A DNA stretch of 64,000 nucleotides from assembly GCF_019393635.1 (NCBI RefSeq), contig NC_057862.1, forward strand, positions 242,964,941 through 243,028,940, read 5' to 3'. The stretch is from Dromiciops gliroides. Its lineage: Eukaryota; Chordata; Mammalia; Microbiotheria; Microbiotheriidae. The translations under genes were made by a program, and so were the position numbers. The notes under the pieces are model-generated. The model worked only from the letters and a program-made list of their open reading frames with translations, was not told the origin of the DNA and made no database searches. Numbering within the stretch: the first letter of the stretch is position 1; each line of letters starts with the position of its first letter. Positions 46,590 to 57,370 of the stretch are shown here, in pieces.

Positions 46590-47480
46590 TAACTGGCTTT
46601 TTAAATCTAATAATGTTTTTTCGAGTTTGCTGATTCTTAAATTACCTCCCTTATTCTATTTCCTAGGTAGGCTGTTCTTGATAGTAGATAGCTCATATGT
46701 TTTTCTAATATTTCAACCTTTTCACTTTGTTCTAGAACTTCTTGTCTTATTAAATCAGTGAATCGTTTGCTCTATTCTATTTTTCGAGGAGTTCACTATT
46801 TGAATCATGTTTTTCACCTTCATTTCTATTCTCCTTTAGCTTTTTCCTCAAATGCTCTAATTCCATTTTTTAAATCTCTTGTTCCATTTCTTCCATCTCC
46901 TTATAGTCTTTGGGGCCAAACCTTATTTCTGAAGCTCTACTTAGACTTATTTTGGAGCTGTACTCTTCTTCTGGATTTTCCCCTTAGGCTTCTCTTAACC
47001 CATGGTATTTCTTCTTTGTGTTAGGATTCTAGTTTTCCTTTTTCCTCCTATCTCCAGCCTCCATTCCCAAGTTAGGACTTTGTGTCTGAAATAGGGTCTT
47101 TTCCTCCCAAACTCTCAGACAGGGTACATGTTCCCTCTGCAATCTATATATCACCACCCTGACAAAATTCTCAACAGGGTGGCTGGGACCTAGCATCCAA
47201 CCCAGTCTTCTTCCTTGGCCTTGGCCTGGGAGAGGAAGCTATATTTTGAGCTTGAACCTGTCCTCTTTTTGCCTCCATTCCTGTTTTCTGCTTAGTAATC
47301 TGCTAGCACAACCCAGGTATAGCTTCAGTCCTGTCTCCATCACAATCAGCCAGGAATTTACTTTGTTCCCTACCGTAGCTCCAAAAAGTCAAGAGTAGGT
47401 TCCCAACAGCTTTACCCACCTCCCATCCCCTCCTCTCAGATCAGGCACACCCCTGGGTTTCCAGTCATCTTTATTATGTT
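46590..47480 (-). repeat. Probable L1/HAL1 5' region, antisense
   Basis: The minus strand of 46600-46920 is A-rich and reads as a degenerate coiled coil of the L1 ORF1 type. 47040-47480 then resembles an L1 5' UTR. Assignment is tentative. Confidence 0.5.
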
Positions 47481-48024
47481 TACATTAGATGAAAGAATAT
47501 ACTGGTATCTCTTTTTTGTTTTATTGGACCATTGTTTCAAATGGTTCCCTTTCAAATCTTTGCTAGGGTATTTCTAACAGGACCTGGACTCATTTGGAAC
47601 CTTTTATATCACTATCTTTGCTGAAAGCCTAACTTGGGTCTCATACTTTACAGTACATGAAGATTTTGAGCACAGAGTAGTCACAGATTGGAACCTGTAA
47701 TTTCAATTACAGAACTGAGTCCTTTCAAATTATAGGTCTCCAAAATGACAGGAGTGATTAGACAAAATACAAGTGTTCTGTCACTTAATTGGTGAAATCT
47801 AGTCACTGTAACATCTCATCATAAGAGCTCTGTACCATGTTGTTTCCTCTATGAATAGCAGAATGTTTGAAACTTGTTCTAATGGCTTTATTTACAGAAT
47901 ATCTTTCCTTTTAAGGAAATAATGCTCCAGACTTGTGATGTCTTTAGTCTTCACAATTTCCCCACAGGGCAAGCATTAGGGAAAGGAAGGAATGGTGCAA
48001 TGAAATTACTCATTTTATCTTTTT
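47481..48024. other. Unassigned sequence
   Basis: No recognised repeat or exon. Confidence 0.35.
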
Positions 48025-48180
48025 TTTATTTATTTTTTTTTTTAGTGAGGCAATTGGGGTTAAGTGACTTGCCCAGGGTCACACAGCTAGTAAGTGTTAA
48101 GTGTCTGAGGCCAGATTTGAACTCAGGTACTCCTGATTCCAGGGCCGGTGCTCTATCCACTGCGCCACCTAGCTGCCCCA
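48025..48180 (-). repeat. WSINE1-type CORE-SINE
   Basis: Antisense copy with perfect 13-bp target duplication attttatcttttt (48012-48024 and 48181-48193). Confidence 0.95.
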
Positions 48181-48193
48181 ATTTTATCTTTTT

Positions 48194-49200
48194 ATAAAAA
48201 AAAAAATGTCCTTCTTATTATCATGAACTTAACAAACATCAACAAACACGAACAATTCTCTATACAAAGAACAGAAAAAAAGAAACAGTATATGAAGCTG
48301 TGAATCTCCACTAAATAGATACAGCTTGGATTTTTGTTTTGTTTTGTTTTGCTTTATATGTAGCACAGGGTCTGGTGACAACCTTTACTCTTCTGTCTCT
48401 GAGCTGGTTCTTTAACCCACTCTCCATTCATGCCAAAAGGCTAAGGGTTTCCAGAGGATCTGCTATACTGCGAAAACTTACTCTCTCATGCTTCTATGGC
48501 CAACCCAGGTCAGGGGTGGGGAGGAGGAACACGTTCCTATTACTTCCAACTGTAGCTCCAGAACCCCCACTGGTATACTTCCCATTTTACCAATCAGCCA
48601 AGATGAACCCATTGATGCTTAATCAGAAGCATTAACTGAACAGAGGGCAAAGCTGAAGCAGTGTGAACCTCTTCCAGCAAAAAAAGGTACCCTAAGCCTG
48701 AGATCTACAGAGCTTTCCCAAGCTGACTCCTTTGACAGGGCTCAGAAGATTCTATCTACTTCTCTGGGTGGCAGTGCAATGCTAGCTCTAAGGCCTGTAC
48801 CCAAAGCCAAATGGAAGTATTCTGAGACCTAAGCTTATCGAAGCAGCAGTTAGCAAATCTTCTTCTTCCCCCAGTTAGCTCTAGCCTTTGTTTCTCCAGT
48901 CAGCTCTTCCATGAAGCAAATGGCCGGGCAGGCATTGAGGTCTTCCTGTTAACCAACTCTGAGATCACCTCTTGGTCCTAGCTCTGAGGTCCCTTCAGAC
49001 CCACTCAGACCACTGTTCTTGACTAAATCTCCTTCTCCAAATCAGTCTTCTGTGTGAAATGACACTTCGATCTCAATATGAGAAACCACAATTCACATTT
49101 CTGCCAGTCAAGTCCCTAAGTATCTCAGTTATCAAAAGGTTCTAGGTATTAGGATTTATCAGCTATCTACCTCACAGTCCTCATATAAATCATATACAGA
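48194..49200. other. Unassigned, pyrimidine-rich
   Basis: Could be L1 5' UTR in antisense, like 47.0-47.5 kb, but no motif decides it. A 98-codon frame (48339-48635) is not recognised. Confidence 0.35.
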
Positions 49201-49366
49201 GGGCAGCTAGGTGGCACAGTGGATAAAACACCGGCCCTGCATTCAGGAGGACCTGAGTTTGAATCTGGCCTCAGACACTTGACACTTACTAGCTGTGTAA
49301 CCCTGGGCAAGTCACTTAACCTCAATTGCCCCCCCCCCCCACACACACACACACACGAACAAGAAA
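49201..49366 (+). repeat. WSINE1-type CORE-SINE with C and (AC)n tail
   Basis: Full copy whose tail is a run of about 12 C followed by (AC)n and GAAAA repeats. Confidence 0.92.
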
Positions 49367-49920
49367 AGAAAAGAAATGGGGCATTCCAGTGGTTTTTTTT
49401 GGGGGGGGGGGAGGTTAATTTATTTATTTTGATATGTTTTGTTTTCGTTTGATGTCTTTTCTGTTTCTTTCTGTCTCTTTATCTGTGTTCTTTCTTAATG
49501 TTTCCCTCACAACTATGCTTTCTTCCTCTATTAATAAAGCTTTCCAAATCAGAAAGGAGCACCAACTTTCATTTTATTTTAAATTTAACATAGTTTCAGC
49601 ATCACCTTTCTGTAAGCTCTATTATGCTTGAAAATTAAAGTAAACTGAGGCACAAAGTTCCAAACACATTCAATTTACTGATAAGTCTAGCAATTACCAA
49701 TTAAAAGGGTCTCTTGACTCCTTAGTCAGTCAAAAGTCAACAAGGTATTTTATAACGTTAGGGATGATACAGAATAGAATCAATTTTAAAAGATAATTAG
49801 AATAAATTTTATTTTCTCAGCTCTCTTCTGGAATTAACTTCTTTTAGGACACACAGAAAGTCTTTAGTTTAAACTCATATTCCAATTTAATTAATTCCAA
49901 AATTATATCAAATTCCAATT
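49367..49920. other. Unassigned sequence
   Basis: AT-rich, with a G run near 49400. Confidence 0.35.
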
Positions 49921-50077
49921 TTTTTTAAATTTTTTTTGGGGGGAGGGCAATGAGGGTTAAGTGACTTGCCCAAGATCACACAGCTAGTAAGTATCAAGTG
50001 TCTGAGGCCCATATTTGAACTCAGGTCCTCCTGAATCCAGGGCCGGTGCTTTATCCACTGCAACCCATAGCTGCCCC
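49921..50077 (-). repeat. WSINE1-type CORE-SINE
   Basis: Antisense copy flanked by atcaaattccaatt and atcatattccaaatt. The end is diverged (caacccatagctgcccc). Confidence 0.9.
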
Positions 50078-51190
50078 ATCATATTCCAAATTAATCTTTT
50101 CCATATTTGCTTAAAGTTACATGTTCCCAGAACAGAGAGTAGTAACTACAGGCCCAGACAATGTTGAAATTGATTCATTTTTAGAGAATTCAGTATTTCA
50201 TGGTCTAGGTGTTTTTTCTTTCTCTAACTGTAAGAAGAAGCTTTCATTTACCAGTTATTTTCATTGAGTAAAAGAAAGAAAACAACCTAGATCAATGAAC
50301 CAGAATTTACCTTCCTATTCCCAAACAACCTCAAATTCACAAACAATCATTAGTTTTCTATCTTAAAGACCCTCCTGACTACATCATTAACCAAGAGTTT
50401 GTCATCCAGACACAGGACACATATTTTCAAAATTCTGAAGAAACTGGAAAAGGGAGAAAAGTCAATTGTATCATGTGTAATACTGGCAGAAAATGTTCAT
50501 TTGACTTCCTAATACATCATTTGTCCAAAAAATTTTGAAGTCTAACGTACTTTTCCTTACTGTTTTTCATTCCCAGCACCTTCAAGGTGCAGGTTAGAGT
50601 TGGGACACATGCACAATCACATGTGGCATGACCAAAATTACCTGACTTTCAAGGGAGCCAGAGAGATGTCTTACAGAAACCTGAACACCACTACAATTCC
50701 ATCCCCTTCTGAGGTCACTATAAAATTGTAACAGTGCCAGCTGTGTGTATTTCCTTCAGCAGAATTCTTTTACCCATGGTGCCTTTACTTAAAAACAGCT
50801 GATGATATCTAGGGCTGAATCACTCATTTTTTTTGTTTGTTTGTTTCAGTGGATATGCAGATAAGCAGAACAGAGCTAATGTAATTAATTAGACATGCAG
50901 AGAAGGCTAAGGGTTGCAAAGCAAAATGAAAAATCAAATGTGACATAAGTGCCCAATCTGTCACACATTTTCTCAGCTTCATTAAACAATTTTGTGTAAA
51001 AAATGACATGAAATGCTCCCTGACAACCACCTTTTTTTCCTTGTTTGAAAATCTAGAGGGGGGGGGGGGAAGCATTTCTCTACTGAGATACAGGTAACAG
51101 AAACGACTGGTTTGATACATGGCAGGAGTAGGTGGAGTAATTAGAATATGTTCCAGACACAAGAACAGAGACACTCACTAATTATATCTT
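50078..51190. other. Repeat-poor intron
   Basis: No gene or clear repeat was seen; a short G run lies at 51058-51069. Confidence 0.4.
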
Positions 51191-51300
51191 TTCAGCAAGC
51201 ATTTCAGTGTTTGGTATGTGCAAAGAACAGTGCCGGGTACTGAGAGGGACAACAAAGATAAATAAGAAATGGTACCTGTCCTCAAGGAGCACCGATTTAT
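51191..51300 (-). repeat. L2 3' end, antisense
   Basis: caagcatttcagtgtttgg, agtgccgggtactgagagg, tgtcctcaaggagcacc. Confidence 0.65.
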
Positions 51301-51499
51301 TCCTTAACAGCCTGGGGAAAGAACAGTTCTCTTTAACCTATCAGTTTACCCAATGGGAGTAGTCTGAAACAAAAAATGCTGTATTTTTCCTTGGTGCTTA
51401 GGCTTAATAAGAAATTAAAAGTAATTTATCTTACTTTATTAGATTAGATTTACTATTTTACTGCAAAAACCAAGGTGCTTTTCTTTCATAATTATTAAT

Positions 51500-51751
51500 G
51501 GCAGCTAGGTGGCTCACTGGATAGTGTCCGGCCAGAAGTCAAGAAGACTCAGCTTCCTGAGTTCAAGTCTGGCCTCAGAAACTGACTAGCTTTGTGACCT
51601 CGGACAAGTCACTGAACCCTGTTTGCCTCAGTTTCCTCATGTGTAAAATGGGCTGGAGAAGGACATCAAGCTATCCCAGTATCTTTGCCAAGAAAACCCC
51701 AAATGGGATCACAAAGAGTCAGATACAACTGAAATATGAGTGGACACCAAA
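51500..51751 (+). repeat. Mar1-type SINE
   Basis: ggcagctaggtggctcactgg head; tgtttgcctcagtttcctc; ends near atcacaaagagtcagatac. The head has a short insertion. Confidence 0.88.
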
Positions 51752-51830
51752 ATGTCAGATAGTTATTCAACAAATTTATTATAAAGCTACTATATGTAAG
51801 AAACAGTGAGGGCCAAAGTTATGAATAAAA

Positions 51831-52009
51831 CAAGGGTTCTTAGCCTAGGGTCCATGGGTTTATTAATTTAATAATCTGATAACTGTATTTCAATCTAAGT
51901 CAATGTATTTTATTTTATGTATTTAAAAGCATTACTTTGAGAAGAATCCACAAGTTTCACCAGACTGCCAAAGGAGTTCACAACACACCAAAAAGGTTAA
52001 GAATCCCTG
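51831..52009 (+). mobile_element. hAT MITE, third family
   Basis: Ends caagggttcttagcctagg and aaggttaagaatccctg are inverted, with ttactttgagaagaatcca and ttcaccagactgccaaagga inside. Flanks gaataaaa/gaatgaga (6 of 8) fit an 8-bp hAT target. It resembles MER-type hAT elements of mammals. Confidence 0.78.
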
Positions 52010-52114
52010 GAATGAGATATGAAGATTGCTCCCAGAATTTTCAATATTTCAATAAGGATGCAGAGCATTGGCATCATGGATCAAAAATATAGATTAGAAA
52101 ATAATTTGCTTTTG

Positions 52115-52185
52115 TTTCCCCAGCTCTTAGCATAGTGACTGACACATAATGAGTACTTAATAAAAGCTTGCGGATTGTCTCACTA
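52115..52185 (+). repeat. L2 3' end fragment
   Basis: cccagctcttagcatagtg, gagtacttaataaaagcttg. Confidence 0.6.
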
Positions 52186-52327
52186 AAGAGTTGAGACCCC
52201 TAGAATTGCTCAATTTCTGATTCCACCAGCTTCCATGGCTTCAATTACGATCTCTATACAGGTAAGAAACAAGCATTTTAAAAAGCACCTATGTGCACTT
52301 TGTGCTATGTCACTTAGCATTTTATAA

Positions 52328-52611
52328 ATTCGATTCAATAAACATTATTAAGCACCTAGTATATGCAGGGCACTGATTTTACAAATATTTCTTTTGATCC
52401 CCACAACCTCCCTTAGAGGTATGTACTATTATTACCATTCCCAATTTATAGCTGAGGAAATTGAGGCAAGAACAGTGTCATGAGGAGAATGCTACCCCAT
52501 TTTGCCCCATGACAAGAGGTTACGTAGTTTGTCCAGGGTCAGGTGGCTACGTGTCTAAAACTGGATTTGAACTCGCGTCTTCCTGACTCCACTGCACCAC
52601 TAGCTTCCTCT
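52328..52611 (-). repeat. L2 end and MIR-like SINE, antisense
   Basis: 52328-52380 is a reversed L2 end (caataaacattattaagc). 52385-52611 is MIR-like (tagctgaggaaattgaggc, ggatttgaactcgcgtc). They abut the CpG island. Confidence 0.65.
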
Positions 52612-52835
52612 AAGGGAGAGAAGGTAGCAACAGACAAGGTAGCCATGAAAGGAAGCTTCAGGAGTCTCCGCCCCGCAGCTCCCTTCGCTGGCTCCCTCCC
52701 CTTCTAGCAGGGTGACCCCGGTATCCTCCCAATCTCGGAAATCCTCAACAAACGGCACCACCTCCTCTTTCAGGAATTCCTGCTTCATCCCCTCCCCCAT
52801 CTCCGCCCCACCCCAGCCAACCAGCTCCCGCATCC

Positions 52836-52842
52836 CCGGAAG
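52836..52842 (+). promoter_or_regulatory. ETS/GABP-like motif
   Basis: CCGGAAG in the first 110 bases of COX16 intron 1. GABP (NRF-2) sites of this form are common in promoters of nuclear genes for oxidative phosphorylation. It is a sequence match only. Confidence 0.45.
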
Positions 52843-52865
52843 CCCCGCCCCATCCATCTCCCTCT

Positions 52866-52873
52866 CCGGAAGT
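52866..52873 (+). promoter_or_regulatory. ETS/GABP-like motif
   Basis: CCGGAAGT, the full ETS core, 30 bp from the similar motif at 52836 and on the same strand. Paired ETS sites are typical of GABP tetramer binding; that use here is inferred. Confidence 0.5.
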
Positions 52874-52940
52874 CCCGCCTTTCTCAACCCGGGCTCCTGT
52901 GTTCTCCGGTTCTAGTTACCCTAGTCACGTTTGCACTCAC

Positions 52941-53009
52941 TATCATGGGCACACCGTAGCGCAGCGTCTTGCTCTTCTTCAGAGCGCGCCTCACTGCAGG
53001 CGCGAACAT
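52941..53009 (-). CDS. COX16: COX16 exon 1, coding part
   Basis: COX16 is a single-pass mitochondrial inner-membrane protein that helps assemble complex IV, acting with SCO1 in copper delivery to COX2. Reading the minus strand, an ATG at 53009 opens 23 codons beginning MFAPAV and ending YGVPMI. They are followed directly by a consensus donor GTGAGT (52940-52935). From memory of human COX16 (106 residues), 17 of the first 22 residues agree, including the MFAPAV start, the KTL and the YGVPM that leads into the membrane segment. The start has A at -3. The exon sits in a CpG island with ETS motifs, as expected for a constitutive mitochondrial gene. The junction falls inside the predicted membrane helix. 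Exon 2 is at 20935-21006; later exons were not found. Identity is near certain; the transcription start is not determined. Confidence 0.93.
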
Positions 53010-53022
53010 GATTTCTTTTCCT

Positions 53023-53029
53023 CTTCCGG
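53023..53029 (-). promoter_or_regulatory. ETS-like motif in COX16 leader
   Basis: CTTCCGG on the plus strand (CCGGAAG on the gene strand), 14-20 bases upstream of the COX16 ATG, so probably inside or at the edge of the 5' UTR. A further ACTTCCGG occurs at about 53110. Confidence 0.45.
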
Positions 53030-53372
53030 CAAGCGGCTCCCCGCCCGATCAAGCCGTTCAAATTCTGGACATAAAACAAAGGAGTCCTTGCACGCTCGCA
53101 TTACCTCGGAACTTCCGGGTGGGGGACTAGATACTCCCGAAAGCCTTTCCGACCGGAAAAGTCGGCGAGCAACTTTTACGTTCCGAGGGACCTCTATAGT
53201 CTGGTTACTGTGACCCCGGGGAGGGGCTGCGTCTGTCCGAAATCAGCGTCCGAAGAAGCACTGAGGCTCAGTACTTTGGTTCCTACCTAACTTTGTATAA
53301 AGGCTGCGTAGTGTCACGGGGAATAGGGGCTGAACCTAGGATTTACTTTTAAATTATTGATCCTATTTCTTC

Positions 53373-53640
53373 AAGAAACATTTATTAAGGTGCAGCTAGG
53401 TGGCGCAGTGGATAGAGCACCGGCCCTGGAGTCAGGAGGACCTGAGTTCAAATTCGGCCTCAGACACTTAACACTTACTAGCTGTGTGACTCTGGGCACG
53501 TCACTTAACCCCAATTGCCTCACTAAAAAAAAAAAAAGAAAAAAGAAAAAAAGAAACATTTATTAAGCACCCAGTAATATGTTGTGGGCAACACAAATAA
53601 CATATCCCAGTGCTCGTGAAGCTTATGGTCTAGCATAACT
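53373..53640 (-). repeat. L2 3' end, antisense, split by a SINE
   Basis: aagaaacatttattaag is duplicated around the SINE, then cacccagtaatatgttg, gctcgtgaagcttatggt. Confidence 0.75.
53390..53550 (+). repeat. WSINE1-type CORE-SINE, upstream of COX16
   Basis: Full copy with perfect 17-bp target duplication aagaaacatttattaag (53373-53389 and 53551-53567). It is the nearest SINE to the COX16 promoter, about 380 bp from the start codon. Confidence 0.97.
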
Positions 53641-53759
53641 CTGCTGTAGAGCCTTTTTTAATTAGAGGGATAGGAACTAGACCTGTGATTTCACCGGGAA
53701 TTCCCTGGTGAGGAACATCACTCCACTGATGCAGGGCAGCACTTTCTTTGTAATTTATG

Positions 53760-54020
53760 GTGTTCTGAGGATTGCTAAGTGCATAGAGAGATAAAATTGA
53801 TTTGTCCAGAGACATCACAGCCAATATGTGTCAGAGGCTGAAACTGAACCAAGGATGGCTTTCTATCCACTTTGCCATGCAGCATCTCTGTATGATTATG
53901 TGAATAATAAATAGGAGTAGCTGAAATTTATATAGCATTTCCTGCAGAAAAGTTAGGTTATTTGCCCTTGACCACACAGATAATAAGTATGAGGTGGATT
54001 TCAACTTAGATAGATCTTCC
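53760..54020 (-). repeat. MIR-like fragments, antisense
   Basis: 53790-53880 (gatttgtccagagacatcac, tctatccactttgccatg) and 53940-54020 (aggttatttgcccttgacc). Confidence 0.55.
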
Positions 54021-54584
54021 TACTTCTAAGCACATTGCTTCTGTAAGGTGGGAAAAAAACCTATTGACTACCTATATGTGTGTATATAAGTACATATATA
54101 AGGTTACTTAATTTCCCATTTATTACTTTTATACAGAAGAAATTTCTGAGTAGAACTATTGTAATACAGACGCTATCACACGATGGTGATGGTGATAATG
54201 ACAATACTGATAATGAATCATGCCTTATCATAGACTCACCATGTAACTACAGACAAGTTTTCTTTGTATAGTGGATAATTTCATCTGTCAAAAGATGGTG
54301 GAAGCAATATGGGAAAATTCTAGGCTGCTTCTGCTTCTTGCCAACCGGGAAAAATTGGCTGGTGAAGTGGAAATGATCGTTCCCTCTTTTAGTGTGTAAT
54401 CAGGAAGGAAAATTCCAGATATAGTCTGACATACATACTAGATTTGGGAAGAATAGATTTAAACCGTTCAAAGGTGTTGGGGGTGGGGGGGGAAATCTTC
54501 TAAAATTCTACAAGAGAAGTCAGACCAGGAAGGATGAGTAACCTCTCAAGAATACAATATTTCCTGTTCTCCAGGAATCTGGTG
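54021..54584. other. Unassigned sequence
   Basis: No recognised gene; a G run lies at 54478-54490. Confidence 0.35.
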
Positions 54585-54760
54585 CCTACATAATGAATGA
54601 ATCAAGCAAGCGAGCACTTTTTAGGTGGAAAGTGTTCTGCTTAAGAACTAGGATACAAATTGAAAAATAAAATAGTCTCTGGTCTCAAAGAGCTCATATT
54701 CTTTTTTTTTTCTATCCTTTTTTTTTTAAGAGCTCATATTCTAATTTTGACCTCTAGCTG
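54585..54760 (-). repeat. L2 end fragment, antisense
   Basis: ctggtctcaaagagctcatattc; the words agagctcatattct occur twice (54690 and 54730) around a T-rich run, which suggests a small insertion or duplication. Confidence 0.5.
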
Positions 54761-54851
54761 TCCAAGGCACCCCACTGCCATGTCCAACTGAGGATCAATT
54801 TCTGAGTAAAGCCTCATGCACTGGACCTTTAATCTGGTCTGTCTCCAATTA

Positions 54852-54854
<3 letters not shown>

Positions 54855-54922
<68 letters not shown>

Positions 54923-55050
54923 CAACTGGGGCTAAGTGACTTGCCCAGCGTCACACAGCTGGAAATGTTAAGTGTCTCAGGCCGGAATCAAACTCAGGTC
55001 CTCCTGAATCCAGGGCTGGTGCTCTAGCGGCTGTGCCACCTAGCTGCCCT
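54855..55050 (-). repeat. CORE-SINE with (TG)n tail of about 64 bp
   Basis: Antisense copy whose tail is about 32 TG units. Target duplication ccaattatct (54845-54854 and 55055-55064) lies outside the TG run, so the microsatellite belongs to the SINE. Confidence 0.93.
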
Positions 55051-55064
55051 GTCCCCAATTATCT

Positions 55065-55640
55065 TAAAGCCCAGCTCTCTATTAATACCATTTAATAAGT
55101 CCAATCTGTGATAAAGGAACAAATTCCTATGCTCATCATACTTCTTGAAGCAGTGCTGAGTTTTGGACTGATCCTACACATGCAAAAAGCTTATCAAGCC
55201 AGAAGCAGGATAATATAGTCAATCTCCTGCTTTTAAGCAAGGATCTTATGTCTCTCAAGTAACCACTAGAGGGAGCGTTCTTTATGCTAAATGAACCCAA
55301 GTGTCCCAATTGAAGAAAATATCTAGATTTTGACAAGGGCGGTGAAACTTAGAATACAGAGATGAACAGCTAGTCCTGAAAATGCTTATTCCTTACCCCC
55401 AAAGGAAAACATTTTTGAGATCCCAACAAAATTCTTCATTCCCCATAAATATATCTTCATTGTTTTGTCTGGATCTGTTGTTTTGTTTTATTTTGTTTTA
55501 ATAAAACAAATTCCTCCAAATTGCCCGTGTAGAGGTTGATTCTTTCTCTACCTGGCTTTTGTCTTCACTTCCCTATTCTATCTCCTGACAACTTTGCATA
55601 CTCTTCTGATCTCTCCACCCACTCCCCAAACCCATGGAGA
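55065..55640. other. Unassigned; weak CTCF-like string
   Basis: ccactagagggagc at 55263 is one base from the CTCF core. Otherwise nothing recognised. Confidence 0.35.
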
Positions 55641-55855
55641 AGCAGGATGTTGTAGTAAATGGTGTATAGAACCTAGAGTCAGGAAGATCTGGCTTCAAAT
55701 CTTATCTCTGATACTTTCTTGCTAAGTGATCACAGACAAGTCACTTAACCCTTCTAAGTCTCAGTTTCCTCATCTATAAAATGAGGGAGAAAGACTTGAT
55801 AACCTCTAAAGTCTCTTCAGACTCATCTATGGTCCTATAATCTATACCTCTTCCA
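55641..55855 (+). repeat. MIR-like SINE
   Basis: tagagtcaggaagatctgg, cagacaagtcacttaaccc, cagtttcctcatctataaaa, ggtcctataatctata. Confidence 0.8.
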
Positions 55856-55869
55856 ATTTTCTCGTTTCT

Positions 55870-56880
55870 AATGAAGATAGCATTATTTTTCACTTGCCCA
55901 GGTACACAACCATATCTCATACTTGACTCTTCCCTCACCACAATGTCCAATTCTATATCTAATCAGTTGCCAAGTCTTGTCAATTCTATTTCTATGACAA
56001 CTCTTGAATTTATCCCTTTCCTTCTATTCATATAGCTTCTACTGTAGTTCAGACCTTCACTGTCTCTCACTCAGACTATTATAATTGATCTAGCTGCTTA
56101 AAAAAAATCTCTCTTTTTTTAAACCATCCTCAACACAGATATCAGATTAATGTTCCTAAAACACAGATTTAGCCAACCCCCTACTAAAAAATCTTCAGTG
56201 GTTCCCTATTGTCTTAAGGCAAAAATAAATCTTCAACTTGGCATTTAAGCCACCACAATCTGGCTCCCACATAACTTTCCAGTTTTACTACATATTAGGA
56301 CCTCTTTATTCCATTCAAATTGGCCTTCTAGCTATTCCCCACACAGAACATTCCACCCCCCACACACATTCGTGCCTTTGCATAATCTGTCCCCTAAGCC
56401 AAAACTGCTCTCCCTCCTTACACCCACCTCTTGGAATCCTTAGTTTTCTCCAAGACACAGCCCATGTGTCACCTCCTTCACAAGGCTTTTCCTGAAGGCT
56501 TCAGTTGCTACTGCTCTCTCCCTCTTCAAATTTATTTTATTTTGTGCATATTTATATTTTTGTTGTTGTTCAGTAATTTCAGTCATGTCCAACTCTTTGT
56601 GACCCCATTTGGAGTTTTCTTGGCAAAGATACTAGAGTGGTTTGCCTTTTCTTTCTCCAGTTCATTTTACAGATTAGGAAACTGAGGCAAACAGTTACTT
56701 ACTAGCTAGTAAGTGTCTGAGGTTAGATTTGAATTCAGGACTTTCTGACTCCAGGACAAGCACTTTAAGCACTGAGCCACCTACCTGCCCATGTTTATAG
56801 TTACTTAGTGTATATGTTATATTCTCCCAGCAAAATGTAAACTCTTTGAGGGTAGAGACTTGTGAAGTGGACTATAAGTC
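55870..56880 (+). repeat. L2 3' half, split by a Mar1 SINE
   Basis: ttcagtggttccctattgtc, gcatttaagccaccacaatc, gtcacctccttcacaaggct, then after the SINE ctctttgaggg. Confidence 0.85.
56560..56791 (-). repeat. Mar1-type SINE in L2
   Basis: Antisense: gttgttgttcagtaatttc, tttggagttttcttggcaaa, gagccacctacctgccc. Confidence 0.9.
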
Positions 56881-57003
56881 AACAGTGTGGTATGGCAGCC
56901 AAAAACTTACCACAGAATCAGGCTACATTAAAAAAAGAGGTAGTTTCCAGAATATTTAAAGCACTTTAAAAAACTGCTCTAAACTACCTTTCCAGCCTCA
57001 TTA

Positions 57004-57045
57004 ATATATATATATTAACTTCTTATATATATATATAAACTTCTT
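57004..57045. repeat. (TA)n tract
   Basis: Two TA runs separated by acttctt, with the acttctt motif duplicated. Confidence 0.85.
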
Positions 57046-57130
57046 TTAACACACTCTTTGATCCAGCCAAAGTGAATTTCTTGGGGTTTTCCTTACATGA
57101 CTCTTCATCTTTTGTTTCTAGGACTTCACC

Positions 57131-57367
57131 TAGGCAGCTAGGTGGTGCAGTAGATAGAGCACTGGACTTGGAATCAGGAAGGCAGTTCAAATCCAGTCTC
57201 AGACACTCACTTAGCTGTGTGACACTGTGTGAACCTGTCTGCCTCAGTTTCCTCAACTGTAAAATAGGATAATAAGAGCAGCTACCTCTCAGGATTGTTG
57301 TGAGGATCAAATAATATTTCTAAAGCACTTAGCATAGTGCCTGGCACATAGTAACTGCTATGCAAAT
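57131..57367 (+). repeat. MIR/CORE-SINE hybrid-type copy
   Basis: A WSINE-like head (aggcagctaggtggtgcag) leads into a MIR-type tail (gattgttgtgaggatcaaat, tagtgcctggcacatagtaa). Confidence 0.85.
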
Positions 57368-57370
57368 ACT

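Larger units (their letters stand above)
21007..52940 (-). other. COX16: COX16 intron 1
   Basis: This is the roughly 32-kb stretch between the donor GTGAGT after exon 1 and the acceptor TTTTAG before exon 2. It is filled by SINEs, L2, MIR, a solo LTR and DNA transposons listed separately. No other coding exon is recognised in it. The boundaries rest on the two exon matches. Confidence 0.85.
52612..53290 (-). promoter_or_regulatory. COX16: CpG-island promoter of COX16
   Basis: This stretch is GC-rich and dense in CpG (for example agcgcgcc, gcaggcgcgaac, cgcccgatc), in an otherwise AT-rich, CpG-poor window, and contains no recognisable repeat. It spans COX16 exon 1. GC boxes (ccccgcccc, near 52843) and CCGGAA-type motifs occur on both sides of the start codon. 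There is no TATA box at an obvious place. This is typical of a dispersed-start housekeeping promoter. It could be bidirectional, but no exon on the plus strand is supported. Confidence 0.85.

Noticed and set aside
52600-52887. 95-codon minus-strand frame after COX16 exon 1
   Set aside because: It lies in intron 1 in CpG-island DNA, where stop codons are rare; no domain is recognised.
52899-53213. 104-codon plus-strand frame across the COX16 promoter
   Set aside because: It overlaps exon 1 in antisense and owes its length to GC-rich composition; nothing supports translation.
52600-53300. tRNA genes from the tRNA-like SINE heads, also elsewhere in the window
   Set aside because: SINE heads keep only degenerate tRNA promoter boxes and cannot fold as tRNAs; no free tRNA gene was seen.
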